From Rossellomorea aquimaris (GTDB lineage Bacteria; Bacillota; Bacilli; Bacillales; Bacillaceae_B), in contig NZ_JAIVAT010000003.1 in assembly GCF_020172085.1 (NCBI RefSeq), positions 124,001-188,000 on the forward strand: DNA of 64,000 bases, written 5' to 3'. Below are positions 7,953-16,554 of the stretch, piece after piece (within the stretch, counting starts at the first letter, position 1; every line of letters begins with the position of its first letter). The notes beneath the pieces were generated by a model. That model was not told where the DNA came from and did not search any database. It saw only the letters and a program-made list of their open reading frames with translations. A program made the translations under genes and the position numbers.

Positions 7953-8040
7953 TTCCATTATCCTGCCCTTTAATTGAAGAAGGGCAATAGCCGGTGATCG
8001 ATTAGCCGAACTTCAGTTACTGCCCCCTTTACTGGAATAA
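7953..8040 (-). repeat. array repeat copy F (full, best example)
   Basis: Left half-site: TTCCATTAT, spacer CCTGCCCT, TTAATTGAA. Then GGGCAATAGCC ... GTTACTGCCCCC forms the larger stem, and CTTTACTGGAA ends it. It fills nearly the whole gap between two genes. Confidence 0.8.
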
Positions 8041-8046
8041 AGAGTG

Positions 8047-8721
8047 TTATGATACTTGTGCTTCAGTTTTTAAAAAAAGGCAACTCTTACAAAAATAATA
8101 GAGGATATTAAACTCTCCTAACTGAAAATCCACCACAGAGATGAGTTCTTGTTCTCCGTAGTCCTGGGTTATTGTAGCGATGTACTTCATTTTACTCTCA
8201 CAAGAGGGACAAGAAGAGTCTTCAGGGAAATCATCATATAACGGAGCACCTAAAATCCTGCATAGATAGTCTGAACCAAAAGAGTCAAAAGCAAGATTAT
8301 AATTCTCTTCAGTAGTAGGAATATCTTCTGACTTCATAGAAAGAAGTTTGATATTAATTTTGGGAAGTGGGACAGGTAGCTTGTCTTCATCATCTGAAAT
8401 CCATTCCTCAAGATTTTCCTGCTTAATGATTTTTAAAGTCTTCCCCCTATTACATATTTGAAAATACTGTGGCTTCCACACCATCGAACAGTTTAAGCAC
8501 GAAGCTAGAGGTAATATGTCGATATCTTTAGTTTTTAAATCGGAGAGTCTCTCATCGTTTAAGTCAAAAGTAAAAATTAGGTGCATTTCTTTTCTACATA
8601 ACTTACAAATCGGAACTTCACATTCAAGAGTACCAAAAAAATGATTATAATTATCGTTACCCTCAATAACTCTGTAACCTCTTTCTCCATTCCAGTGTTC
8701 TCCATAAGGTTTTCTATTCAT
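8047..8721 (-). CDS. hypothetical protein with zinc-ribbon-like cysteine pairs
   Basis: This is a 224-residue cytoplasmic protein with four CxxC pairs: CKLC (~39), CLNC (~75), CPSC (~172) and CKSC near the C-terminus. They are spaced as two possible zinc ribbons. The last part (CPSCESKMKYIATITQDYGE, then FNILYYFCKSC) is reminiscent of DUF1963/YwqG-like proteins, but I am not certain. The gene forms a one-gene unit between repeat copies F and G on the minus strand. Confidence 0.6.
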   Translation of the reverse strand: MNRKPYGEHWNGERGYRVIEGNDNYNHFFGTLECEVPICKLCRKEMHLIFTFDLNDERLSDLKTKDIDILPLASCLNCSMVWKPQYFQICNRGKTLKIIKQENLEEWISDDEDKLPVPLPKINIKLLSMKSEDIPTTEENYNLAFDSFGSDYLCRILGAPLYDDFPEDSSCPSCESKMKYIATITQDYGEQELISVVDFQLGEFNILYYFCKSCLFLKTEAQVS

Positions 8722-8770
8722 AAAAATTCCTCTCTATAAAAGTGTCTCAATAATCCCGACGAATACAAAT

Positions 8771-8806
8771 CAATAGTTCCTTCTTCAATTGACCTGCTCC
8801 GTTTAT
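8771..8806 (-). repeat. array repeat copy G (half-site)
   Basis: CAATAGTTCCTTC, then TTCAATTGA, CCTGCTCC and GTTTATG. It matches the left half-site of the other copies. Confidence 0.6.
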
Positions 8807-8831
8807 GTACAAAAGTTCGCTGTCGCTCTTG

Positions 8832-9239
8832 TTAGTTGCTTTCATTTAGATAATTCTGAGCATCAACAGTAACCATTAAAGGTAATTCACTATTTCGCCA
8901 AAGTATTCTAAGTTCTTCAATGTCACCATATTTTTCAAACCAATTCGAAACACCTTCGCAAATTGAAGAACAGACGTACAGCTCGTTCTCAATCCGATTT
9001 CTAATATGACAACGATATTCGGGTGGATTTACCTCTTCACCAAGAGCCTTTATATAAATCGCGACATTTATATAGTAGTCCTCTTCATTCCATTGTGAAC
9101 CTTGAATATTAAGGACATATATCAAATCAACTGTTGTTTTCCGCCAAGTTGTTTGCCTTTTCTTAAAACCTTGCTTTTTAAGAAAAGGCTTTAAACAATC
9201 AGTCAACTGTTCTTGGGTTAATTCACTAATAATAACCAC
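8832..9239 (-). CDS. DUF4304 domain protein
   Basis: This 135-residue cytoplasmic protein opens with LKPFLKKQGFKKRQTTWRK, followed by VDLIYVLNIQGSQW and YYINVAIYIKAL. This is the DUF4304 pattern (a long-helix GFKK start, then beta strands with an IQ-S motif). The family has no assigned function and often occurs near toxin/immunity genes. The best start is a GTG at 9239, but GAGGTG itself could be the ribosome binding site for a non-ATG start a few codons later. It is one unit in the repeat-bounded array. Confidence 0.75.
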   Translation of the reverse strand: MVIISELTQEQLTDCLKPFLKKQGFKKRQTTWRKTTVDLIYVLNIQGSQWNEEDYYINVAIYIKALGEEVNPPEYRCHIRNRIENELYVCSSICEGVSNWFEKYGDIEELRILWRNSELPLMVTVDAQNYLNESN

Positions 9240-9276
9240 CTCAAACTGATTTATGTTTTCTCTTTACTCTCCAACT

Positions 9277-9350
9277 AAACTTCCCAATAATGGAAAAAGG
9301 GCAATAGTGGGCCCAGTTAGCTGATCTTCAATCATGCCCCTTTACAACCA
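9277..9350 (-). repeat. array repeat copy H (full, diverged)
   Basis: TTCCCAATAATGGAA, then AGGGCAATAGTGG and AGCTGATCTTCAATCATGCC. Its end overlaps the stop of the gene at 9342. Confidence 0.7.
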
Positions 9351-9575
9351 TAAGAAAGTTTGAATGGATACAAAAAAGATAAATAAAAATGTAACTGTGC
9401 CTAACCAGCCGTAACCTTTATTTCCCTTTTGAAACTCCCTTAGTCCCATTACTAACATCGTTAAACTCAAAAATAACATCATATATGGTTGAAATTTAAA
9501 ATCCCCAGTAATCAAGCCGTACCCTGCAAGTGAAATAACTGTTATTGATAAAATAATGTACAAAATCTTTAACAA
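9342..9575 (-). CDS. DUF3953 small membrane protein
   Basis: A 77-residue protein with three hydrophobic segments (LKILYIILSITVISLAGYG, MMLFLSLTMLVMG and TVTFLFIFFVSIQTFLW). The arrangement with YMMLFLSLTMLVMGLREFQK is that of DUF3953 (YczI-like) proteins, function unknown. The start is TTG at 9575 because AAAGGTGGTGATAAA lies directly upstream. It is flanked by repeat copies H and I. Confidence 0.75.
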   Translation of the reverse strand: MLKILYIILSITVISLAGYGLITGDFKFQPYMMLFLSLTMLVMGLREFQKGNKGYGWLGTVTFLFIFFVSIQTFLWL

Positions 9576-9627
9576 TTTATCACCACCTTTTTCCTGTTGT
9601 CACATATTCCTTATAGATTATTCTACT

Positions 9628-9707
9628 ATCCTGCCCTTTTAATTGAAGAAGGGCACTGGTGATCAATTAGCTGATCTTCAGATATTTGCCCCCGTTACTC
9701 GAATAAC
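9628..9707 (-). repeat. array repeat copy I (full)
   Basis: CTATCCTGCCCTTTTAATTG, then AGAAGGGCACTGGTGATC and GATCTTCAGATATTTGCCCC, ending GTTACTCGAA. Minus orientation. Confidence 0.75.
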
Positions 9708-9942
9708 GCTTTGTAATAATATAGTTAATAGTCAGCATCCCAAAACTTGTCCTTTTTCATATACATTATCAACGGATCGAAAATGATTGGATATCAAAAT
9801 GAATGTTTATGCCAGTTTTTTCTTCTCTAATATAAATATATGTTTCTCGTGATCATTGTTATGTTTATTCAAACCCAATAAAAATCCAGGTACATATGCA
9901 ACGATAATCATCTGCTAATAAGCGAGTATGCACGAGAAAAAT

Positions 9943-10710
9943 TTATATTTCTGAAGGAGTAGTTCTGGAAGCAGCCAATGCAGTTAAAGCCTTCTCAATA
10001 TAACGATACACTTCTTCTGCAATCCCCAGAAATTCTTCAACATTTACATGACTATCAAAGTAACACGCATACAGATAGTCAACTAAAGCTGAATCAATCA
10101 TGCAATAATCTGATATGGCACTCTTCATCTTAGCAATGTCATCTTGCCATACCCCTGTATCTTCTAAAACCAAAGAGTATAATGCACGAATTAATCTCTT
10201 TGAGTAACCTTTGATATATCTAGATTTCAGTGTGTCATCATTGGCATTAGATAGAAAACCGCGAACGCGCTCCACTGCCTCTTGAGTGTCTGAATTCAAA
10301 TCTAATATGAACTCAGGTGAAATAAGGATAGTCGGTACTTCTTCGCCAATATCAGTACCATGTATACAAACACAGATGATTTTGATCCAGAATCCCCATT
10401 CATGGGGCTTACTTCTGACATCATCCAGTGAACAAATAACCGTATCAATCTTCGTTACGAATCGATATTTTTGTAAAATCCGGTCCTTCAGACATGATAC
10501 TCTATCATAATCTATATCTTCTGGTCTTTCGCATACTATTGTAAAATCTGCATCAGACGTAAATGGCTTAGCGGTACCTTTAGGAATGGAGCCACACATA
10601 TAAATACTGTGAATCTTCCCACTGAACTCTGAAAGCAAGCTAGCTGTATACTCTTCTACAAAAGTCTTGTACTCACTCTGAATATTGATTTTCTTTATAA
10701 CTTTCTCCAA
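9943..10710 (-). CDS. nucleotidyltransferase-domain protein
   Basis: A 255-residue protein of the DNA polymerase beta-like nucleotidyltransferase superfamily. The motif CGSIPKGTAKPFTSDADFTI gives the GS...G nucleotide-binding turn and the D-x-D metal pair, and a later Asp sits in TKIDTVICS. The C-terminal ~120 residues are helical, as in kanamycin/streptomycin-type adenylyltransferases and MNT toxins-antitoxins. Substrate is unknown: small-molecule, protein or tRNA modification are all possible. The start is TTG with AGGGGGAGAAATTTT upstream. Confidence 0.75.
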   Translation of the reverse strand: MEKVIKKINIQSEYKTFVEEYTASLLSEFSGKIHSIYMCGSIPKGTAKPFTSDADFTIVCERPEDIDYDRVSCLKDRILQKYRFVTKIDTVICSLDDVRSKPHEWGFWIKIICVCIHGTDIGEEVPTILISPEFILDLNSDTQEAVERVRGFLSNANDDTLKSRYIKGYSKRLIRALYSLVLEDTGVWQDDIAKMKSAISDYCMIDSALVDYLYACYFDSHVNVEEFLGIAEEVYRYIEKALTALAASRTTPSEI

Positions 10711-10928
10711 AAAATTTCTCCCCCTTAAATTTATATATAGTTTCTTTCTCCCTTATCTTACGAAGAGGATACTGCTTTCACCAAATGTTTCTTATTATAC
10801 GAAAAAACATTTTTGGTATAAACAATAAGATGTTGAAAACCACTTCAGATATAAACTCTATTAGGGTATCTTTAAAAAATTCTTTTCTATTTTGTTTTTT
10901 ATTTTTCATCTTCTAGCTCCCAAGATTA

Positions 10929-11138
10929 TTAAATAATCATTTCAAATAGTTTTTGATAACCAAATGGTAAAATAGTAGAAATCAACATACCTACCCCAAT
11001 AAATGAAAAGGATAAAAAGGAAAACTTCAAAGTCGAAATTTCCTTTCTTTTATAAGCGATACTTAATACTCTAATCATAGAAAAAACAGTAATGAAAATG
11101 ATTATGGCCGAAAAAACACTTGTCAGAATGACTGGCAT
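10929..11138 (-). CDS. small membrane protein, two transmembrane segments
   Basis: A 69-residue product with hydrophobic stretches VILTSVFSAIIIFITVFSMI and FLSFSFIGVGMLISTILPFG, joined by a charged loop. No family recognised. ATG has AAAGGGAGAT nine bases upstream. It is the first gene after the promoter-like sequence at 11257-11273 and is oriented with the rest of the minus-strand array, but no array repeat separates it from the nucleotidyltransferase gene. Confidence 0.6.
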   Translation of the reverse strand: MPVILTSVFSAIIIFITVFSMIRVLSIAYKRKEISTLKFSFLSFSFIGVGMLISTILPFGYQKLFEMII

Positions 11139-11256
11139 TGTAAAATATCTCCCTTTATCACGATGTAATATCTTCCGAACAATCCTTTCATTTACGAACT
11201 AAATAGTGAAATTCCTCTCTAATTTGAAGAATTGAGTTTTCAAAATCTATAAGTGT

Positions 11257-11273
11257 ATTTTACCACATAATGT
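11257..11273 (-). promoter_or_regulatory. extended -10 promoter at the head of array 2
   Basis: On the minus strand ACATTATGTGGTAAAAT contains TGG-TAAAAT, an extended -10. The same 17 nt occur at 34873-34889, at the head of array 3. Confidence 0.5.
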
Positions 11274-11411
11274 CATAAATCCTTGGGTTTTCTTGGGACA
11301 GATTAAAGTTCGAATCTTAAAATTCCATTATCTAGTTTTGCTAAAATGTAGGTATTGATTGTAACTTGAATAATCATGATAGCGTCTAAATGAACATGGA
11401 GGTGAACGCTT

Positions 11412-11687
11412 ATGAAGCGAATCGTAATAGCGTGTTCTCTTTTGTTCATTTTGATTATGATTGGTTGTAGCAACTTCTCCACACCGAAAATTTCGGAAGA
11501 TGAAGCACAATCAATTGTGTTAAAAGAACACAACAAACACATTGGTAAAGTTGAAATCATATCCGTCAGTCACAAAGGCAATGAGTATCTGGTTAAATGG
11601 GAAAATAAAGAAAACTGTGAGAATGGAACGGACTATGTGAGTGACGAAACTGGTGAAATAACAAAAGGGGAAACAACTATCTGTTAG
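11412..11687 (+). CDS. small lipoprotein with PepSY-like domain
   Basis: A 91-residue product with a lipoprotein signal peptide (MKRIVIACSLLFILIMIGC, lipobox MIGC at 16-19). After the Cys comes ISEDEAQSIVLKEHNKHIGK and a beta-rich tail ending in a conserved-looking Cys. The EDEAQSIVL-EH start is the PepSY/YpeB-like pattern of small secreted inhibitors, which I infer only from shape. GGAGGTGAACGCTT is an excellent ribosome binding site for the ATG. It lies upstream of, and in line with, the ribose operon but has its own context. Confidence 0.7.
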   Translation: MKRIVIACSLLFILIMIGCSNFSTPKISEDEAQSIVLKEHNKHIGKVEIISVSHKGNEYLVKWENKENCENGTDYVSDETGEITKGETTIC

Positions 11688-11749
11688 CCCTCTTATCCTT
11701 TTTGATAACATCTTTTCATTAAAAAAGAGAGTAAAATAAACGAAACTAT

Positions 11750-11763
11750 TGCAAACGGTTACA
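11750..11763 (+). promoter_or_regulatory. cre-like site upstream of rbsR
   Basis: TGCAAACGGTTACA fits the catabolite-responsive element consensus (TG-AAnCGnTnnCA), a binding site for CcpA and related LacI-family proteins. Confidence 0.65.
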
Positions 11764-11780
11764 AACATATGTTACCTTAT

Positions 11781-11796
11781 GTGTAACCGGTTACAC
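11781..11796 (+). promoter_or_regulatory. LacI-type operator, probably for RbsR
   Basis: GTGTAACCGGTTACAC is a perfect 16-bp palindrome 33 bp before rbsR. LacI-family regulators bind such CG-centred palindromes; placement suggests autoregulation by RbsR. Confidence 0.7.
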
Positions 11797-11828
11797 ACTA
11801 ACCAACAAACGAACAGGAAGTGACGCAC

Positions 11829-12809
11829 GTGGCAACAATCAAGGATGTGGCGAGTGAAGCGGGGGTGTCGGTGGCGACGGTCTCCCGGGTGCTGAATGAT
11901 AATGGCTATGTAGGGGCCGAGACGAGGAAGAAGGTAATGACGGCGATTGAGAAGCTGAATTACAGTCCGAACGAGGTGGCCCGCTCTCTCTATAAACGGG
12001 AGTCGAGGCTGATCGGACTGCTGCTTCCGGATATCACGAACCCGTACTTCCCGCAGCTGGCGAGAGGGGTCGAGGATGAAGTGAGCGAGGCTGGGTTCAG
12101 GCTCCTCCTTGGAAACAGTGACGAAAACATTCAAAAAGAGTTAGATTATATTCAGACCTTCGTTCAGAACAATGTCGTCGGGATGATTTCTGCGACCAAT
12201 CATGTGGAGCATGACCAGCTGTATAGTGAATTGAATCTCCCACTCGTCCTCCTTGACCGGACCACGGACAACTATCCGGCTGTTTATGCAGACGGCCGTA
12301 AAGGAGGGCGCCTGGCGGCAAAGACCCTCGTCGAAAAAGGGGCGAAGCGGATCACCGTCATGAAGGGACCGGCACACGTGAAGCCGGCACAGGACCGGTT
12401 TCGGGGAGCCGTCGAGTACTTAAGTGGGACCGACGTCGATTTCACGGTGATGTCCACGACCTCGTTTTCCTTTGAAGACGCAAAGGGCTGGGCAGAGGAA
12501 CTGTTCGCCACCTATCCTGATACGGACGGGGTCATCGCGAGCAATGATATCGTCGGGATCGCCATTCTCCATGAGGCCTTGAGGCTCGGGAAGAAGATAC
12601 CGGAAGACATACAGATCATCGGCTACGATGACATCCCCCAGAGCAGCCTTTCCTATCCGGCGCTCTCCACGATCAGGCAGCCGGCTTACGAAATGGGCAG
12701 GCAGGCCGCGGCACTTCTGATTAAACTGATAAAAAAAGAAAAAGACATCGATACAACGGTTCAGCTTCCGGTTGAACTCATACAGCGAAACACAACACGA
12801 AAGGGATGA
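11829..12809 (+). CDS. rbsR: ribose operon repressor RbsR (LacI family)
   Basis: This 326-residue repressor has an N-terminal helix-turn-helix (TIKDVASEAGVSVATVSRVL) and hinge, then a periplasmic-binding-like sensor domain (LIGLLLPDITNPYFPQLARG, ending IRQPAYEMGRQAA). LacI-family repressors bind operators such as the palindrome at 11781 and release them on binding sugar or a phosphoprotein. I start it at GTG 11829 (MATIKDVASEAG) because AGGAAG lies 8 nt upstream; a GTG 9 bp earlier has no site. It is first in the rbs operon and its stop is 6 bp from rbsK. Confidence 0.93.
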   Translation: MATIKDVASEAGVSVATVSRVLNDNGYVGAETRKKVMTAIEKLNYSPNEVARSLYKRESRLIGLLLPDITNPYFPQLARGVEDEVSEAGFRLLLGNSDENIQKELDYIQTFVQNNVVGMISATNHVEHDQLYSELNLPLVLLDRTTDNYPAVYADGRKGGRLAAKTLVEKGAKRITVMKGPAHVKPAQDRFRGAVEYLSGTDVDFTVMSTTSFSFEDAKGWAEELFATYPDTDGVIASNDIVGIAILHEALRLGKKIPEDIQIIGYDDIPQSSLSYPALSTIRQPAYEMGRQAAALLIKLIKKEKDIDTTVQLPVELIQRNTTRKG

Positions 12810-12815
12810 AGGAAG

Positions 12816-13706
12816 ATGAAAAAAGCGAAGATTGCCGTAATCGGCAGTTCATCCATGGATCTGGTGGTAACATCAGCGAAACGACCTGGCGCAGGGGAAA
12901 CGGTACTGGGAGACAGCTTTGACACGGTTCCCGGCGGAAAAGGAGCCAACCAGGCCGTTGCAGCAGCAAGGCTTGGGGCTGATGTGTACATGATCGGATG
13001 CGTAGGCGACGATCCATACGGACAAGAGATTTTAGAAAACTTCAAGAGCAACGGTGTCCATACCGAGTATGTGGAACCGGTTACAGGTCAGAAATCCGGA
13101 ACCGCTCATATCATCCTTGCTGAAGGAGACAACAGCATTGTCGTCGTCAAAGGGGCCAATGATCTTGTGACACCTGAATACGTTGAGAAAGCAGCAGATT
13201 TCCTCAAAACATGTGATCTCATCATGATCCAGCAGGAAATCCCGGAGGAAACCGTCGAGTACGTGGCAGACCTGTGCAACCAGATTGAAGTACCACTGCT
13301 TTTGAACCCGGCACCTGCACGGAAGATCTCAGAGAAAGTCATTGTTGGTGCCAGCTATCTGACACCAAATGAACATGAAGCAGATGTCCTTTTTAACGGA
13401 ATGAAACCGTCAGAAGCACTCAAACAATATCCTGACAAAGTCATTATCACCGAAGGAGCAGCCGGAGTCCGCTACCATGATGGAACAAAGGAAATCATGG
13501 TTCCTTCCTTTAAAGTCGAAGTCGTCGATACGACAGGAGCCGGCGATACCTTCAATGCTGCATTCGGAACAGCCGTTGCTGAAGGACAGTCAATGGAAGA
13601 AAGCCTCCGATTCGCAAACCGGGCCGCATCGCTTTCCGTTACCGGATTCGGGGCACAGGGCGGCATGCCGACAAGAGACGAAGTGGAAAGGAAGCTGGCA
13701 GAATGA
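12816..13706 (+). CDS. rbsK: ribokinase
   Basis: A 296-residue PfkB-family sugar kinase that phosphorylates ribose to ribose 5-phosphate using ATP. The sugar-binding motif [17 protein letters not shown] is near residue 40, and the C-terminal signature [14 protein letters not shown] has the catalytic Asp and anion hole. Length is normal. ATG follows GAAGGAAG. The 3' end overlaps the rbsD start by 4 bp (ATGA), indicating translational coupling. Confidence 0.96.
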   Translation: MKKAKIAVIGSSSMDLVVTSAKRPGAGETVLGDSFDTVPGGKGANQAVAAARLGADVYMIGCVGDDPYGQEILENFKSNGVHTEYVEPVTGQKSGTAHIILAEGDNSIVVVKGANDLVTPEYVEKAADFLKTCDLIMIQQEIPEETVEYVADLCNQIEVPLLLNPAPARKISEKVIVGASYLTPNEHEADVLFNGMKPSEALKQYPDKVIITEGAAGVRYHDGTKEIMVPSFKVEVVDTTGAGDTFNAAFGTAVAEGQSMEESLRFANRAASLSVTGFGAQGGMPTRDEVERKLAE

Positions 13707-14089
13707 AACGACATGGCATCTTGAACAGTCACATCGCAAAAATACTAGCCGATCTCGGCCACACGGATACGATCGTCGTGGCCGATGCCGGTCTCCCGAT
13801 TCCGTCAGATGTCGTGAAAATCGACCTGGCATTGAAACCGGGAGAGCCGTCCTTCCTTGACGTGGTCCAACTGTTAAAGGAAGAAATGGTTGTTGAAACC
13901 GTCACGCTAGCTGAAGAAGTCGAAACTAATAAAGGGGTTAAAGAACAAATGACCTCATGGTTCGATGGGATCCAGTATGTATCCCATGAAGACTTCAAGA
14001 AAGAAACCCATAAAGCGAAGGCCGTCATCCGCACGGGGGAAGTCACACCGTACGCGAATTGCATCCTTCACGCAGGAGTCATTTTTTAA
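13703..14089 (+). CDS. rbsD: D-ribose pyranase
   Basis: This 128-residue enzyme interconverts beta-pyranose and furanose forms of ribose, feeding the furanose form to ribokinase. It begins [20 protein letters not shown], with the conserved His20, and Asp28 follows in [10 protein letters not shown]. Near the C-terminus the conserved [18 protein letters not shown] tail is complete. It overlaps rbsK by 4 bp and is followed after 18 bp by rbsA with its GGGGG site. Confidence 0.96.
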   Translation: MKRHGILNSHIAKILADLGHTDTIVVADAGLPIPSDVVKIDLALKPGEPSFLDVVQLLKEEMVVETVTLAEEVETNKGVKEQMTSWFDGIQYVSHEDFKKETHKAKAVIRTGEVTPYANCILHAGVIF

Positions 14090-14107
14090 AACAAAGGGGG
14101 TAGTAGC

Positions 14108-15598
14108 ATGCAGATCAGCATGAAGAATATCCATAAGGCATTTGGGACGAACAAGGTCCTTGAAGGCGTCGACATCGAGATCGGGGACGGCGAGGTCCAT
14201 GCCCTGATGGGGGAAAACGGTGCAGGAAAGTCGACCCTGATGAACATCCTGACCGGTCTTCACAAGAAGGACCAGGGAACGATCACCATCGACGGAAAGG
14301 ACATGACGTTCGATAATCCGAAGCAGGCCGAGGAATTCGGTGTTGCCTTCATCCATCAGGAGCTGAACGTCTGGCCGGAGATGACCGTCCTTGAGAATCT
14401 TTTCATCAATAAGGAACCGGTTACACAATTCGGTCTCATCAATACGAGAAAAATGAAAGCGATTGCGAATGAGCAGTTTGAAAAGCTGAACATTTCCATC
14501 CCTCTCACAAAAGAAGCCGGACAGTGCTCGGTCGGGCAGCAGCAGATGATTGAAATCGCCAAAGCCCTCATGACGGATGCAAAAGTCATCATCATGGACG
14601 AGCCGACGGCGGCCTTGACGGACCGTGAAATCGAGACGCTCTTCACCGTCATCCGTTCGCTCAAGAAAGTCGGCGTGTCGATCGTGTACATCTCTCACCG
14701 GATGGAAGAGATCTTCACGATTTGTGACACCATCACGGTCATGCGGGACGGACGCACGGTGGATACGACGCCGATCCCAGAAACCAATTTCGATGAAGTC
14801 GTGAAGAAAATGGTCGGACGTGAATTAACGGACCGTTTTCCGGCACGCAAACCAAAACCAGGTGAAACAATGCTTGAAGTACGGAACCTGACGAAAAAGG
14901 GACTCTTTGAAAAGGTAAGCTTCGAGGTCCGCTCAGGAGAAATCGTCGGGGTGTCAGGATTGATGGGGGCAGGCCGAACGGAAATCATGCGCACCATCTT
15001 TGGACTTGACGGCCGTTATGAAGGCGAGATAATCGTAAACGGGAAACCGGTCACCATTAAAACACCCGATCAGGCGGTGAAACTCGGTCTTGGATTCATC
15101 ACCGAGGATCGGAAGGATGAAGGACTCGTCCTCGACTTTTCCCTGAAGGATAATATCGCCCTTCCAAGCCTCTATAGCTTCACGAAGAAAGGCTTGATCA
15201 ATGATAAAAGCGAACAGGACTTTGTGGAAATGCTCATCAAACGGCTGACGATCAAGACCGAATCAGCCAGGACCCACGCAAAGAACCTTTCGGGTGGGAA
15301 CCAGCAGAAGGTGGTCATCGCCAAATGGATCGGAATCGGTCCTAAGGTGCTCATCCTCGACGAACCGACCCGGGGAGTCGATGTCGGAGCGAAACGGGAA
15401 ATCTATCAACTGATGAACGAGCTCACCGACCGGGGCGTCGCGATCGTGATGGTCTCATCAGAGCTGCCTGAAGTACTCGGGATGAGCGACCGCATCCTCG
15501 TCGTCCATGAAGGGACCATCGCAGGAGAGCTATCAAAGGAAGAAGCCACACAGGAAAAAATTATGACATTGGCGACAGGAGGTCACGCACATGAATAA
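14108..15598 (+). CDS. rbsA: ribose ABC transporter ATP-binding protein
   Basis: A 496-residue protein with two fused nucleotide-binding domains that energise ribose import on the cytoplasmic face. The first has Walker [10 protein letters not shown] (residues 35-43), signature SVGQQQM and Walker [12 protein letters not shown]. The second has a degenerate Walker A (GLMGAGRTE), signature LSGGNQQKV and Walker [15 protein letters not shown]. The asymmetry is normal for RbsA/MglA-type sugar importers. It overlaps rbsC by 8 bp. Confidence 0.96.
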   Translation: MQISMKNIHKAFGTNKVLEGVDIEIGDGEVHALMGENGAGKSTLMNILTGLHKKDQGTITIDGKDMTFDNPKQAEEFGVAFIHQELNVWPEMTVLENLFINKEPVTQFGLINTRKMKAIANEQFEKLNISIPLTKEAGQCSVGQQQMIEIAKALMTDAKVIIMDEPTAALTDREIETLFTVIRSLKKVGVSIVYISHRMEEIFTICDTITVMRDGRTVDTTPIPETNFDEVVKKMVGRELTDRFPARKPKPGETMLEVRNLTKKGLFEKVSFEVRSGEIVGVSGLMGAGRTEIMRTIFGLDGRYEGEIIVNGKPVTIKTPDQAVKLGLGFITEDRKDEGLVLDFSLKDNIALPSLYSFTKKGLINDKSEQDFVEMLIKRLTIKTESARTHAKNLSGGNQQKVVIAKWIGIGPKVLILDEPTRGVDVGAKREIYQLMNELTDRGVAIVMVSSELPEVLGMSDRILVVHEGTIAGELSKEEATQEKIMTLATGGHAHE

Positions 15599-16544
15599 TG
15601 CACTCAAAACGAATCACGTCGGCAATCTGATGCAAAAGCTCGGTCCGCTTCTCGGACTGTTTGTGCTGATTGCGACCGTATCCATCATCAACCCTAGTTT
15701 TCTAGAACCCTTGAACTTATTGAATCTATTACGACAGGTCGCGATCAACGCCCTGATTGCCTACGGGATGACCTTCGTCATTTTAACCGGAGGAATTGAC
15801 TTATCCGTCGGCTCGATCCTCGCCTTATCCAGTGCCCTTATGGCAGGGATGATGGTATCTGGAATCGACCCGATCCTTGCAATCCTGATCGGCTGTATCC
15901 TTGGAGCCTTGATGGGAATGGTCAACGGATTACTCATCACAAAAGGAAAAATGGCACCATTCATCGCAACACTTGCAACGATGACCATGTTCCGCGGGTT
16001 GACGCTCGTGTACACCGACGGAAACCCAATCACAGGACTCGGCGACAGCTATGCCTTCCAACTGTTCGGAAGAGGATACTTCCTTGGAATCCCAGTACCT
16101 GCCGTCACAATGATCCTGACGTTCGCAATCCTTTGGGTGATCCTGCACAAAACCCCGTTCGGCCGAAAAACATATGCCATCGGTGGAAATGAAAAAGCAG
16201 CCCTGATCTCAGGGATCAAAGTACCACGCATCAAAGTGATGATCTACTCCCTGGCCGGCTTACTGGCAGCACTCGCAGGAGCGATCCTCACGTCACGCCT
16301 GAACTCAGCCCAACCGACAGCCGGTACATCGTATGAACTCGATGCCATCGCCGCCGTCGTCCTAGGCGGGACAAGCCTTTCAGGCGGACGCGGACTGATT
16401 GTCGGAACACTGATCGGTGCACTTATCATCGGAACGTTAAACAACGGTCTGAACCTGCTCGGCGTCTCATCCTTCTTCCAAATGGTCGTAAAGGGTGTCG
16501 TCATCATCATCGCCGTTCTCATCGACCAAAAGAAAGCAGCGTAG
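15591..16544 (+). CDS. rbsC: ribose ABC transporter permease
   Basis: A 317-residue polytopic membrane protein that forms the ribose channel with RbsA and RbsB. It shows the hallmark [20 protein letters not shown] and the later [10 protein letters not shown] segment. About eight to ten hydrophobic helices are spread over the full length. The ATG overlaps the end of rbsA, with AGGAGG upstream, and the stop is 10 bp from the rbsB ATG. Confidence 0.96.
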   Translation: MNNALKTNHVGNLMQKLGPLLGLFVLIATVSIINPSFLEPLNLLNLLRQVAINALIAYGMTFVILTGGIDLSVGSILALSSALMAGMMVSGIDPILAILIGCILGALMGMVNGLLITKGKMAPFIATLATMTMFRGLTLVYTDGNPITGLGDSYAFQLFGRGYFLGIPVPAVTMILTFAILWVILHKTPFGRKTYAIGGNEKAALISGIKVPRIKVMIYSLAGLLAALAGAILTSRLNSAQPTAGTSYELDAIAAVVLGGTSLSGGRGLIVGTLIGALIIGTLNNGLNLLGVSSFFQMVVKGVVIIIAVLIDQKKAA

Positions 16545-16554
16545 GAGGGATACT

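Noticed and set aside
11303..11560. Minus-strand frames opposite the small lipoprotein gene
   Set aside because: They are complementary to a gene with a perfect GGAGGTGA site and lipobox.
13955..14698. 247-codon minus-strand frame opposite rbsD/rbsA
   Set aside because: Antisense shadow of conserved genes; composition is of mirrored codons.
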